A stretch of 64,000 nt of DNA from an uncultured Alphaproteobacteria bacterium (lineage in GTDB: Bacteria > Pseudomonadota > Alphaproteobacteria > HIMB59 > GCA-002718135). This document shows positions 1 to 8,878 of the stretch, one piece after another. The translations under genes and the position numbers were made by a program. The notes below the pieces were generated by a model. It saw only the letters and a program-made list of their open reading frames with translations, did no database searches and was not told the DNA's origin. The stretch covers positions 32,620 through 96,619 of the forward strand of contig CACMPM010000005.1 of the NCBI GenBank assembly GCA_902615625.1. The letters are read 5' to 3'. Each line of letters begins with the position of its first letter. Position 1 is the first letter of the stretch.

Positions 1-587
1 AATTACACACTGAAGATGATATTACGAACGAAATTGATTTTACAAAAGAATATATTTTAGAAAAACTCATTCATCTTAAAAAAGAAATTTCAGTCGTCAT
101 TACTCGTTATGATCAAAATAGTTATGAGATCTATGACCCTATTGAGAATGTTCATGAAGAACAAATTTTAAAATATTCAACAATACCAAGTGATATTTCT
201 GATAACATACGAATAAAATCAATTGAGTGGGCAAAACACGTTGTAGAAAAACTAGATTATATTGGAACGTTATGTGTAGAATTTTTTATTGATACTGATG
301 ATAATTTATATGCTAACGAAATTGCTCCTCGTGTTCATAATTCTGGGCATTTGACAATGAACTCTCATAATATTAGTCAATTTGAAAATCATATACGAGC
401 AGTATGTGGCTTAGAAAAGATTGAAACAAAAAAATTATATAATGCCAAAATGATTAATTTAATTGGTGATGAGATATCACCATATCGAAATAAAACATTT
501 AAGGATAACGAATTTTTTTACGATTATTTAAAAACAGAAATTAAGCAAAAAAGAAAAATGGGTCATTTAACGATTATAGAAAAATAA
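1..587 (+). CDS. purK: PurK, N5-carboxyaminoimidazole ribonucleotide synthase, C-terminal part
   Basis: ATP-grasp enzyme that carboxylates AIR to N5-CAIR in purine synthesis. The frame is open from the left window edge (first full codon at position 3), so the 5' end lies outside; about 194 residues remain. The stretch EIAPRVHNSGH, just before an internal Met at 351, is the PurK active-site signature, and it lies upstream of that Met, so 351 is not the start. The C-terminal lid (GHLTI near the end) is present. It converges on purC with 10 bases between the stop codons. The family call is secure; the start cannot be seen. Confidence 0.93.
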   Translation, partial: LHTEDDITNEIDFTKEYILEKLIHLKKEISVVITRYDQNSYEIYDPIENVHEEQILKYSTIPSDISDNIRIKSIEWAKHVVEKLDYIGTLCVEFFIDTDDNLYANEIAPRVHNSGHLTMNSHNISQFENHIRAVCGLEKIETKKLYNAKMINLIGDEISPYRNKTFKDNEFFYDYLKTEIKQKRKMGHLTIIEK

Positions 588-597
588 ATCATTAACT

Positions 598-1494
598 TTA
601 ATTAAATTGATCAGTTAACTTTGTTACCAGTTGATATTTATTGGCGACATTTACTAAATCTTCTCCTTCACGAAAAGATTGTTTATCTAATTGTTTAGTT
701 GGATCTCCCCCAGGCCATATTCGCCAACTATCATTATCAACGACATCAGATAAAACTAAAGAATTATCCGATAATTTAAAACCAAGCTCAAACTTAATAT
801 CAACCAAATGTATAGGACCATCAATTGTCTTAATAGTTTTCCATTTGTCTTCAATAAGCTCAAAACTTGGAAGAATAATTTTATTAATAGCTATTTCTAA
901 TTCTTGATCAGACAATAATTTTTTGGTTTTCATCAAGCTTTTGCTTGTTATAGGTTGTTTGGCAGAAAATAACTCCCATTCTTCTCCAGTTTTAACAAAA
1001 GGATCCGTAAATACACCCTCTTCCCATTTTCCATCTTTTAAAAATTGTCTTCTCGCTTCACTCTCATCCATTTGAACAGGTTCTGCAACATGAGGTGTAA
1101 TCACAACCGCTTGTTTATGAAATATTTCCCAGACTAAGTTTTCAAATAGATGAGGATTGCTTTTATCTTTTTCAAATTGAGTGTTTCTACTTAAATAACT
1201 TCCCCATGCATAGCGTCTAACTACAAATTCTAAAGGAAGCATATTGCAGTTGTAACTTAAAAGACTATTTGGCGAATCTTGTTCAATAAATGATGTTGCA
1301 ATACCTGCCTTGCTTAGCATATTAAACACATTACTTGTTTGCTTTGTCTTTTGTATTCCAATATCTTTAATTTCCTCTTTCTTCGCTGCATCTCCACCTG
1401 TTAAAAAATCTTTTGTTACAATTCGAATGATATTTTGATCATTTGTTTTCTCAATAATTTTTGTTTTTCCTTCAACTAAAAAAGAATTACTCAT
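598..1494 (-). CDS. purC: SAICAR synthetase, long eukaryote-like type
   Basis: Joins aspartate to CAIR (ATP-dependent) in purine synthesis. I chose the ATG at 1494, giving MSNSFLVEGKTKIIE: the nucleotide-binding EGKTK motif then sits at residues 8-12 as expected, and the start overlaps the purD stop by 8 nt. An in-frame ATG further upstream would extend it 14 residues into purD. The protein is 298 residues, against about 240 for common bacterial PurC. RRYAWGSYL and SWRIWPGGDPTKQLDKQSFR resemble the yeast/animal form more than the E. coli form. Last gene of the minus-strand purM-purN-purF-purD-purC run. Confidence 0.93.
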   Translation of the reverse strand: MSNSFLVEGKTKIIEKTNDQNIIRIVTKDFLTGGDAAKKEEIKDIGIQKTKQTSNVFNMLSKAGIATSFIEQDSPNSLLSYNCNMLPLEFVVRRYAWGSYLSRNTQFEKDKSNPHLFENLVWEIFHKQAVVITPHVAEPVQMDESEARRQFLKDGKWEEGVFTDPFVKTGEEWELFSAKQPITSKSLMKTKKLLSDQELEIAINKIILPSFELIEDKWKTIKTIDGPIHLVDIKFELGFKLSDNSLVLSDVVDNDSWRIWPGGDPTKQLDKQSFREGEDLVNVANKYQLVTKLTDQFN

Positions 1495-2764
1495 CAATAT
1501 ATCTCCAACCAATATCTTTTCGATAATATCCCTCATCCCAATTAATTTGATTGATTATATTGTGAATAGTTTCTCTAATAGTTTTTAAATCCTTGCCCGT
1601 ACTAGAGATATTTAAAACACGCCCACCATTAGAGAGCCATTTTTTTTCTTTAAGCATTGTTCCTGCATGAAATAAATAATCATCCATTGTTAAAGTAAGA
1701 TTTTCCAAATTATTAATTGGTGTCAATTTTTTATAATCCTCAGGATAACCATGAGCAGCCATTACTACTGTCATGGCGTAATCATTTTTCCACTCAATTT
1801 TTTTTATTTCATTTAAGGTGCCTATCACTGATGCATGAAGGAGTTCTAATAAATCTGTTTCTAATAGTGGAATAATTGCTTGTGTTTCCGGATCGCCGAA
1901 ACGAACATTAATTTCGAGTAAATTTGGACCCTTATCTGTTAGAATTAATCCTGCATAAAACATTCCTTGATACTTGATGCCTTGTTCAGCAAGATGTTGA
2001 ACGATAGGCTCAACAAATGTTTTGGATAATTCATTCATTTTATTTGACGAAATAGAAGGAACAGGTGTGTAGGCTCCCATACCACCAGTATTTAACCCTT
2101 TTTCTCCTTCTAAGATTTTTTTATGATCTTGTGCTGTTGTAAGTGGCAACACAAATCCATTTTTATCAACAAGTGAAAATAGGCTTACCTCTTCACCAAC
2201 TAAAAATTCTTCAATAACAACAACTGAACCAGCATCACCAAAAGAATTATCTTTAAAACATTTAATCAGTGCATCTTTTGCATCTTCCATTTTTTGACAA
2301 ATAATAACTCCTTTTCCTGCTGCTAAACCATCAGCTTTAATAACAAGAGGATAGGATTGGTTTTGACAAAAAATGAAGGCTTCATCATAGTTGTCAAATA
2401 CGTCATAGGCAGCTGTTGCAATATTTAAATTTTTACAAATATCTTTTGTAAACTTTTTTGATTTTTCTAGTTCAGCTCCCATTTGATCAGGACCAAAAAC
2501 TAATATAGCATTGTTCATTAAAAGGTTGGATAATCCTTTAGTTAAAGGTAGTTCTGGACCTATCACCACTAAATCAATTTTATTTTCTAGACAAAATTGA
2601 AGAATGGCATCATGATCATCAATATCTATGATAATCGATGAAGCAATTTCACTGATAGAATCACTACCAGGAATACAATATAAATTAGAACAATTAGGAG
2701 ATTGTTTTATACCATAACATAGTGCGTGCTCTCTTCCACCATTACCAATGACAAGTACGTTCAT
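1487..2764 (-). CDS. purD: Phosphoribosylamine-glycine ligase (GARS)
   Basis: Second step of IMP synthesis: ligates glycine to phosphoribosylamine using ATP. The N-terminal GNGGREHAL motif (residues 7-15) is the PRA-binding signature. The ATP-grasp core contains AAGKGV and the metal/ATP segment INVRFGDPETQ near residue 290. At 425 residues it is full length for a monofunctional bacterial PurD. It starts 20 nt after purF ends and overlaps purC by 8 nt, indicating co-transcription. Confidence 0.97.
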   Translation of the reverse strand: MNVLVIGNGGREHALCYGIKQSPNCSNLYCIPGSDSISEIASSIIIDIDDHDAILQFCLENKIDLVVIGPELPLTKGLSNLLMNNAILVFGPDQMGAELEKSKKFTKDICKNLNIATAAYDVFDNYDEAFIFCQNQSYPLVIKADGLAAGKGVIICQKMEDAKDALIKCFKDNSFGDAGSVVVIEEFLVGEEVSLFSLVDKNGFVLPLTTAQDHKKILEGEKGLNTGGMGAYTPVPSISSNKMNELSKTFVEPIVQHLAEQGIKYQGMFYAGLILTDKGPNLLEINVRFGDPETQAIIPLLETDLLELLHASVIGTLNEIKKIEWKNDYAMTVVMAAHGYPEDYKKLTPINNLENLTLTMDDYLFHAGTMLKEKKWLSNGGRVLNISSTGKDLKTIRETIHNIINQINWDEGYYRKDIGWRYIDE

Positions 2765-2784
2765 AAAAAAAAATAATTCATTAA

Positions 2785-4272
2785 TTAGTTATTTGAAGCA
2801 AGACTTAAAAATGATAGTTTTTTTAAGCTTTCGTCATTCAAGTAATCTAAAGGTCTGACTGGATACTCTCCTGTAAAATAATGATCAGTAAATTGAGGAT
2901 TATCATTATCTCTCTCATCATAACCAAGAGCTTGATACAGACCATCTAATGATAAAAATTTTAATGATTTAGCTCCAATATATTTACACATTTCCTCTAA
3001 ATTTTTGTTTGCAGCTAATAATTCTTCTTGGGTCGGAGTATCAACTCCATAAAAATCAGGATATTTAATTGCAGGTGAAGCAATACGCATATGGACTTCT
3101 TTTGCGCCAAAATCATAAAGCATTTTTATTATCTTAGTGGATGTTGTTCCTCGAACCAATGAGTCGTCAATTAAAACAACTTTCTTTTTTTTAATAGAAC
3201 TTTGGTTAGGATTTAGTTTTAACTTTACACCTAAACTTCTAATTTGCTGAGTTGGCTCAATAAATGTCCTCCCCACATAATGATTTCGTATTAATCCTAA
3301 CTCAAAAGGAATACCAGACTCTTGACTAAAACCAAGCGCAGCAGGAACACCTGAGTCTGGAACTGGTACGACTACATCAGGTTTTATTTCGGTTTCTTTT
3401 GCTAAGTATGTACCTAAATTTTTTCTATATTCATAGGCGGTTTTATTTTTTAAAATACTATCTGGCCGCGAAAAATAAATATATTCAAATATACATGGTT
3501 TGATTTGTTTTTTTGGAAAAGGTCTTCTACTTTCAACTTTATTATCTTTTATAACTACAACTTCTCCATTTTCAATTTCACGGATAAATTTTGCACCTAT
3601 AATGTCTAGCGCGCAAGTTTCAGAGGCAAGGATAAATGCATTTTTAAATTTACCTAAAACAAGTGGTCGAATACCTAATGGATCTCTTGCACCAATCAAC
3701 GTACCATTAGCAATAATTGATAAAGCATAACCACCTTGAATTTGCATTAAAGCATCAATAATTTTATTTAAAATATCTTTCTTTTTTGAACGAGCTACAA
3801 GCTGAACAATTGTTTCGGTATCTGATGTTGTTTGAAATATTGCACCTTCACGTACCATTTGCTCTCTTAAAAGTAGTGCATTAGTTAAATTACCATTATG
3901 AGCAATACTAATAGCTCCACCATGAATGTCAGCATAAAAAGGTTGTATATTCCTTATTGTTTCACCGCCCGTTGTTGAATAGCGATTGTGTCCTATCGCA
4001 ATTTTTCCCTTTAACTTGTCTAATGAGTGTTTTTTCGTAAAATTATCGCCAACCAATCCAAATTTTCTTTCTGAGTGATATGAGTTGCCATCATAACTTA
4101 CTATTCCACAACCTTCTTGACCACGATGTTGCAACGCATGCAAACCAAGAGCTGTTAAGGCAGCAGCATCCTTGGTTCCACTAATTCCAAAAACTCCACA
4201 CTCCTCATTAAATCTGGGAACATGAGATTGCCTTATCTCGAATTTTTTTAGGAAATTTTGCCGATTTTTCAT
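2785..4272 (-). CDS. purF: Amidophosphoribosyltransferase
   Basis: Commits PRPP to purine synthesis using glutamine. An N-terminal 24-residue leader precedes Cys25 of the CGVFGI motif, the N-terminal nucleophile exposed after propeptide cleavage. The PRPP-binding loop VVLIDDSLVRGTTSTK lies near residue 365. Compared with the Bacillus-type Fe-S enzyme, the first ligand is kept (PCIFEYIYF), but the second is Asp (YPDFYGVD) and the C-terminal Cys pair is replaced (FTDHYFTGEYP), so a 4Fe-4S cluster looks absent. It starts 1 nt after purN ends. Confidence 0.96.
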   Translation of the reverse strand: MKNRQNFLKKFEIRQSHVPRFNEECGVFGISGTKDAAALTALGLHALQHRGQEGCGIVSYDGNSYHSERKFGLVGDNFTKKHSLDKLKGKIAIGHNRYSTTGGETIRNIQPFYADIHGGAISIAHNGNLTNALLLREQMVREGAIFQTTSDTETIVQLVARSKKKDILNKIIDALMQIQGGYALSIIANGTLIGARDPLGIRPLVLGKFKNAFILASETCALDIIGAKFIREIENGEVVVIKDNKVESRRPFPKKQIKPCIFEYIYFSRPDSILKNKTAYEYRKNLGTYLAKETEIKPDVVVPVPDSGVPAALGFSQESGIPFELGLIRNHYVGRTFIEPTQQIRSLGVKLKLNPNQSSIKKKKVVLIDDSLVRGTTSTKIIKMLYDFGAKEVHMRIASPAIKYPDFYGVDTPTQEELLAANKNLEEMCKYIGAKSLKFLSLDGLYQALGYDERDNDNPQFTDHYFTGEYPVRPLDYLNDESLKKLSFLSLASNN

Positions 4273-4273
4273 C

Positions 4274-4843
4274 TTACTGTTGTCTTGTTAAAAGTGTTTT
4301 TGCAACCATCTGTAATGCTCTTGGATAAACCTTATGCTCTTCTATCAATATTTTCTTTGAGAGTGATTCGGTATTATCTTTCTTCAAAATCTTTACTTTT
4401 TTTTGCAAAATAATCTTTCCAGAGTCAATTTTAGCGCTTACGTAATGAACACTACAACCAGAATAGCTCGCTTTAGCCTTTATGGCCTGATCCTGAGCAT
4501 TTAAGCCTTTGAAAGCTGGAAGATAAGATGGATGAATATTGATTAATCGCGATCGCCACTGCCTGACAAATTTTGAGTCTAAAACTTGCATAAAACCAGC
4601 TAAACAAATGATATCTATATTTTTTAGATACATCATGACTTTGCTTTCGAAATTTTTTCTTGGAATAAAATGTATGAATGGAATTTTATTTTTTTTGGCA
4701 ATAGTTAAACCTTTTGCTTTGGAATTATTAGAGATGACTAATTGAACCTCTACTAAACTTTGCTTTTTAAATGATGTTTGTATTAGTGATTCTAAATTGG
4801 AACCTCTTCCCGATATGAAAATAGCAACTTGTAATTTTTTCAA
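4274..4843 (-). CDS. purN: Phosphoribosylglycinamide formyltransferase
   Basis: Formyl-THF-dependent formylation of GAR. Visible motifs: FISGRGSNLESL (residues 9-20), IHPSYLPAFKGLNAQ (formyl-THF/active-site loop with its His), and SGCSVHYVSAKIDSG. At 189 residues it is of normal size. The start is TTG at 4843; no in-frame ATG exists until well inside the conserved N-terminus. The start overlaps the purM stop by 4 nt (TTGA), typical translational coupling. Confidence 0.95.
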   Translation of the reverse strand: MKKLQVAIFISGRGSNLESLIQTSFKKQSLVEVQLVISNNSKAKGLTIAKKNKIPFIHFIPRKNFESKVMMYLKNIDIICLAGFMQVLDSKFVRQWRSRLINIHPSYLPAFKGLNAQDQAIKAKASYSGCSVHYVSAKIDSGKIILQKKVKILKKDNTESLSKKILIEEHKVYPRALQMVAKTLLTRQQ

Positions 4844-5874
4844 CTAATTGTGCACCTTGATGATTTGTTAACTTCTATTTTCCCAATTTCAAAAATATCT
4901 AAATTTTCATCTTTTATTAATTGCTCAAATTCTTTGTAATTATTTTTTGAAATAGTCATTATCAAACCTAATCCACAATTAAAGGTCTTCAACATTTCTT
5001 CATCTGAAATGTTAGCTAAACTTTGAAACCATTGGAAAATTTCTTCATCACAAATAAATTTTTTATCAATCCTTGCTGATAAATTTTCAGAGAGCATTCT
5101 TGGTGCATTACCAATAATACCTCCGCCTGTTATATGCGAAATACCGTTGATAAGATTTGTTGTTAAAATTTTTTTTAAAAAAGGAAAATATAATTTTGTT
5201 GGAGCCATTAAGGCTGCTGCATTTGTTTCATAAGATGATTTAAATTCTGTTTCTTTATGTAGATCTATATTTTTATCTTTTAAAACTTTTCGAATGAGAG
5301 AATATCCATTTGAATGAAAGCCCGAAGATCTAATCCCATATAGAAGATCATCTTCTTTCATGACATCTCTTTTAGGTAGAATTTTTTTTCTCTCTACTGC
5401 ACCAACACAAAATCCAGCAAAATCAAAATCATCTTTTTTATAAAGCCCAGGCATCTCTGCTGTTTCACCACCAATAAGAGAGCAATTATTTATCTTGCAA
5501 GCTTCAGTGATGCTTTTCATAATTTTTAAAAAAGAATTTTTATCAATCTTCGAAGAAGCGTAGTAATCTAAAAAAAATAATGGCTCTGCGCCGTGGCAAA
5601 GAATATCATTAAGGCACATACCAACGAGATCATGACCCAAACCATCTAAAATGTCAGTTTCAATCCCTAGTAATATTTTTGTCCCTATACCATCTGTTCC
5701 AGAGACCAATAAAGGATCATCATATCCACAATTTTTAAGATCAAAAATTCCACCAAATCCGCCAATTTTATCAAAATTTCCGTTTCTGTTTGTTGATTTA
5801 CTTAGCTCAGAAATATCTTCAACAAGGGCATCTGTATTTTCTATATCAACACCTGCTTCTTTATATGTTGTCAT
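4840..5874 (-). CDS. purM: Phosphoribosylformylglycinamidine cyclo-ligase (AIR synthetase)
   Basis: Closes FGAM to AIR with ATP. The N-terminus MTTYKEAGVDIENT and the SGTDGIGTKI motif are characteristic of PurM; GGETAEMPG and HITGGGI are also present. The 344-residue length is normal. First gene of the minus-strand purine operon, transcribed divergently from the PurSL gene across a 73-bp region that holds several short dyads. Confidence 0.97.
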   Translation of the reverse strand: MTTYKEAGVDIENTDALVEDISELSKSTNRNGNFDKIGGFGGIFDLKNCGYDDPLLVSGTDGIGTKILLGIETDILDGLGHDLVGMCLNDILCHGAEPLFFLDYYASSKIDKNSFLKIMKSITEACKINNCSLIGGETAEMPGLYKKDDFDFAGFCVGAVERKKILPKRDVMKEDDLLYGIRSSGFHSNGYSLIRKVLKDKNIDLHKETEFKSSYETNAAALMAPTKLYFPFLKKILTTNLINGISHITGGGIIGNAPRMLSENLSARIDKKFICDEEIFQWFQSLANISDEEMLKTFNCGLGLIMTISKNNYKEFEQLIKDENLDIFEIGKIEVNKSSRCTIS

Positions 5875-5947
5875 ATTTAATTAGTTTTAAACGAATCGTT
5901 AACGAGTAAACTATTAATATAGTAAATTAAGTTGATTCGTACTCATA
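5875..5947. promoter_or_regulatory. Divergent purM / purSL promoter region with dyad motifs
   Basis: 73 bp between divergent purine operons. Arms ACGAATC (5891-5897) and GATTCGT (5934-5940) form an inverted repeat, CGTTAACG (5897-5904) is a perfect palindrome, and ACTAT/ATAGT (5910-5914 and 5919-5923) brackets an AT-rich core usable as a -10 in either direction. This suggests a shared operator, but no regulator gene is nearby. No purine (xpt-type) riboswitch is recognisable here. Confidence 0.4.
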
Positions 5948-8878
5948 ATGACAAATACAATTCAAATTCTCTCCATCGAGAAGACAGGGAAAGAAAGTTC
6001 ACTACAAAAAGAACATAATAATAAATCTATCAAAATTATAGATGGATATTTCTTTTCGACAAATCTTGATGATCAAAAGTTTACTAAAATAAGTAAACTG
6101 ATTTCTAATGACGTTTCTCAAACAATATTAACAAAAGAAAATGTAAATAAGGTTTTATCTAGTTATAGTAATTTTAACTGGGTTGTAGAAATAAAATTTT
6201 TACCAGGTGTAACCGATAATATTGCTACAACTGTAAAAGAGATAATCAAAGATAATCTTAAAAGTAGTTTTAAAAGCTTTGAGCTTGGTTCAACAAAAAT
6301 TATTTTAATAAAAGGAAGAAAAGAAGATATTACCAAAATATCTAAAAATGAAGCAAATCCCTTAATTCAAACAATAAATATTTATCCATTTAAAAAATAT
6401 TTAAATAATTTTAAAAAAGATCAATTTAAAATAGAAAAAGTAAAATTACCGAAAAAAAAATATAGTAAAAAAGAAATTAATTTAGATATTTCTGATTATC
6501 AACTCAGTCTTATTGGTAAACTTGGTATTGAAGAAAATGATAAATCTAGAAGAGGAACACTTGGCTTAGATCTAGAATCTTTAAAAGCTATAAGAAATTA
6601 TTTTTCCACCATAAAACGTAAACCAACAGATGTAGAAATTGAAACATTAGCACAGACGTGGTCCGAGCACTGTAAACACAAAATATTTTCAGCTAAGATT
6701 GATGACATTCACGAAGGTATATTTAAAAAATATATTAAAGGTGCGACTGAAAAAATTATTCAATTAAGAAAAGATAATTTTTGTGTTTCTCTTTTTACGG
6801 ATAATGCCGGTGGAATAGAATTTAATAAAGATTGGATTATTTGTCATAAAGTTGAAACACATAATACACCTTCAGCCTTAGATCCATTTGGCGGTGCAAT
6901 CACAGGAATTGTTGGTGTTAATAGGGATTGTCTTGGATTTGGAAAAGGGGCAAAACCCATAGCAAATACGTATGCATATTATTTAGCAGACCCAAATAAA
7001 AATTATCAATTGTATCGACAAAAAAATAATAAGGATCCAATGCTTCCAGCAAATTTTATTGCGAAGGGTATTATAAGCGGTGTTAGAGTTGGAGGAAATT
7101 GTTCAGGTATTCCTACCCCTCAAGGTAATGTGTATTTTGATGATCGGTTTGCGGGAAAGCCTCTTGTATTTTGTGGAACTGTGGGGATTATTCCAAAAAA
7201 AATAAAAGGAAAATTATCACATAAGAAGAAAGCTAATCCAGGAGATATAATACTAATGGCTGGAGGTAGGGTTGGAAAAGATGGTATTCACGGTGCAACA
7301 TTTTCATCAGAGGAATTAGATCCTAATAGTCCAGTTTCTGCAGTACAAATTGGTGATCCGATAACACAAAAGAAAATGTCTGATGTCATCATTAGAGAAT
7401 TGCGTGATGAAAATCTTTACTCAAGCATAACAGATAATGGGGCGGGAGGATTATCATCATCAATTGGAGAAATGGCAAAAGAGAGCGGTGGTTTTATAGT
7501 TAATCTTGAAAAGGTTCCCCTCAAATATAATGGTTTATATCCTTGGGAGATTTGGGTTTCTGAATCACAAGAAAGAATGACACTAGCAGTACCTCCAAAA
7601 AATGTAAAAAAAGTTACTAAGAGATTTAATGCAAGAGGTGTGGAAGCAACAATAATTGGTAAGTTTATTAAAAAAGAAAAAGCCATAGTAAAATACAATA
7701 AAACTGAAATTCTCAATTTAGATATGGAATTTCTTCATGAAGGTTATCCTAAATTAAATTTAAAAACATCTTTTCCAAAAATTAAAAAAGAAAAGAAAAA
7801 AATAATTAAAAAAAGTTCCTTAATAGATAAATTACATAAACTTCTCTCTAGTCCAAATATTGTATCAAAAGAATTTATAGCCACACAATATGATCACGAA
7901 GTACAAGCAACCTCCATTATAAAACCATTACAAGGCGAAGGTAGAGTTTTTGGCAATGCAACTGCTATTAAACCTCTATTTGATGATGAAAAATCAATAG
8001 CTCTTTCTCAAGCTGCTTATCCTCAGTACGCCGAAACAAATCCTTATGATATGGCTGGTTGCTCTATTGATACAGCATTTAAAAATTTAATTGTAAGTGG
8101 TGCCAACTCAAAAAAAATTGCAATTCTTGATAACTTTTGTTGGTGTAGCTCCGATGAACCTGATCGCTTATATCAATTGAAAGAAGCGGCAAAAGCTTGT
8201 TATGATTATGCAGTTGCTTACCAAACACCTTTTATTTCAGGAAAAGATAGTATGTTTAATGATTTTAAAGGTTTTGATAAAACTGGAAAATCAGTAAAAA
8301 TTTCAATACCTCCAACATTGCTTATTTCTTCTATTGGAGTGGTAGATAAAATTTCACACTTAACCAAAATAACACCTGATGATGGTGATATACTTTTAGT
8401 TTTAGGAAATACCCGTAATGAATTACAAGATAGTGTTTATTCCAAAATTATAGGTTATGAAAAATCACAAAATCCAGTTGTAAATAGCAAGGATGCACTT
8501 CGCACATATAGAAATTTTGAAAAAGCTAATAAACTTGGAATTATAAATTCTGCAATTGGAATAGATTTGGGTGGAATTGGAATTGCAGTTACAAAGATGG
8601 CAATTGCTTCAAATAAAGGTTTAACTTTTGATTTAAAACTAAAAAATAAAATCTCAGTTAACCAATTTTTATTTTCTGAAACACAAAGCAGAATTCTTGT
8701 TTCTCTTAAAAAAAATAAGTTACCCAATTTTAAAAAAATATTTAAAGCTTCTGATTATACAATTATTGGTAAATGTACGGGTTCAAATGTAATTGAGTTT
8801 AAAGATAACAAAAAAATTATGAGAGGTAAAATTTCAGATTTTGCTGAGTCATACAAACAAAATATTAAAGGGTTATGA
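5948..8878 (+). CDS. purL: PurS-PurL fusion, FGAM synthase synthetase subunit
   Basis: Converts FGAR to FGAM with ATP and ammonia delivered by PurQ. The 976 residues are about 240 more than a small PurL (about 740) but well short of the 1,290-residue Gram-negative enzyme. The first ~180 residues carry a PurS-like segment (WVVEIKFLPGVTDNIA, about 78-93) preceded by a second, weaker copy (about 30-60). The PurL part follows with TWSEHCKHK (about 236-244), KVETHNTPSA (His-based ATP/FGAR site), SITDNGAGGLSSS and ISGKDSMFND. Its stop overlaps the purQ start (ATGA). No separate purS is present here. Confidence 0.93.
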   Translation: MTNTIQILSIEKTGKESSLQKEHNNKSIKIIDGYFFSTNLDDQKFTKISKLISNDVSQTILTKENVNKVLSSYSNFNWVVEIKFLPGVTDNIATTVKEIIKDNLKSSFKSFELGSTKIILIKGRKEDITKISKNEANPLIQTINIYPFKKYLNNFKKDQFKIEKVKLPKKKYSKKEINLDISDYQLSLIGKLGIEENDKSRRGTLGLDLESLKAIRNYFSTIKRKPTDVEIETLAQTWSEHCKHKIFSAKIDDIHEGIFKKYIKGATEKIIQLRKDNFCVSLFTDNAGGIEFNKDWIICHKVETHNTPSALDPFGGAITGIVGVNRDCLGFGKGAKPIANTYAYYLADPNKNYQLYRQKNNKDPMLPANFIAKGIISGVRVGGNCSGIPTPQGNVYFDDRFAGKPLVFCGTVGIIPKKIKGKLSHKKKANPGDIILMAGGRVGKDGIHGATFSSEELDPNSPVSAVQIGDPITQKKMSDVIIRELRDENLYSSITDNGAGGLSSSIGEMAKESGGFIVNLEKVPLKYNGLYPWEIWVSESQERMTLAVPPKNVKKVTKRFNARGVEATIIGKFIKKEKAIVKYNKTEILNLDMEFLHEGYPKLNLKTSFPKIKKEKKKIIKKSSLIDKLHKLLSSPNIVSKEFIATQYDHEVQATSIIKPLQGEGRVFGNATAIKPLFDDEKSIALSQAAYPQYAETNPYDMAGCSIDTAFKNLIVSGANSKKIAILDNFCWCSSDEPDRLYQLKEAAKACYDYAVAYQTPFISGKDSMFNDFKGFDKTGKSVKISIPPTLLISSIGVVDKISHLTKITPDDGDILLVLGNTRNELQDSVYSKIIGYEKSQNPVVNSKDALRTYRNFEKANKLGIINSAIGIDLGGIGIAVTKMAIASNKGLTFDLKLKNKISVNQFLFSETQSRILVSLKKNKLPNFKKIFKASDYTIIGKCTGSNVIEFKDNKKIMRGKISDFAESYKQNIKGL

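Noticed and set aside
598..1536. Longer purC start at the ATG at 1536
   Set aside because: It would add 14 residues (MRDIIEKILVGDIL) ahead of the conserved N-terminus and a much longer overlap with purD.
5875..5947. Purine riboswitch or PurR box of the E. coli type
   Set aside because: The dyads do not match the ACGCAAACGTTTGCGT box, and no purine aptamer core is present.
7417..7716. 99-codon antisense frame inside PurSL
   Set aside because: It lies wholly opposite a conserved catalytic region, has no ribosome site, and its hydrophobic translation is a by-product of the sense codons.
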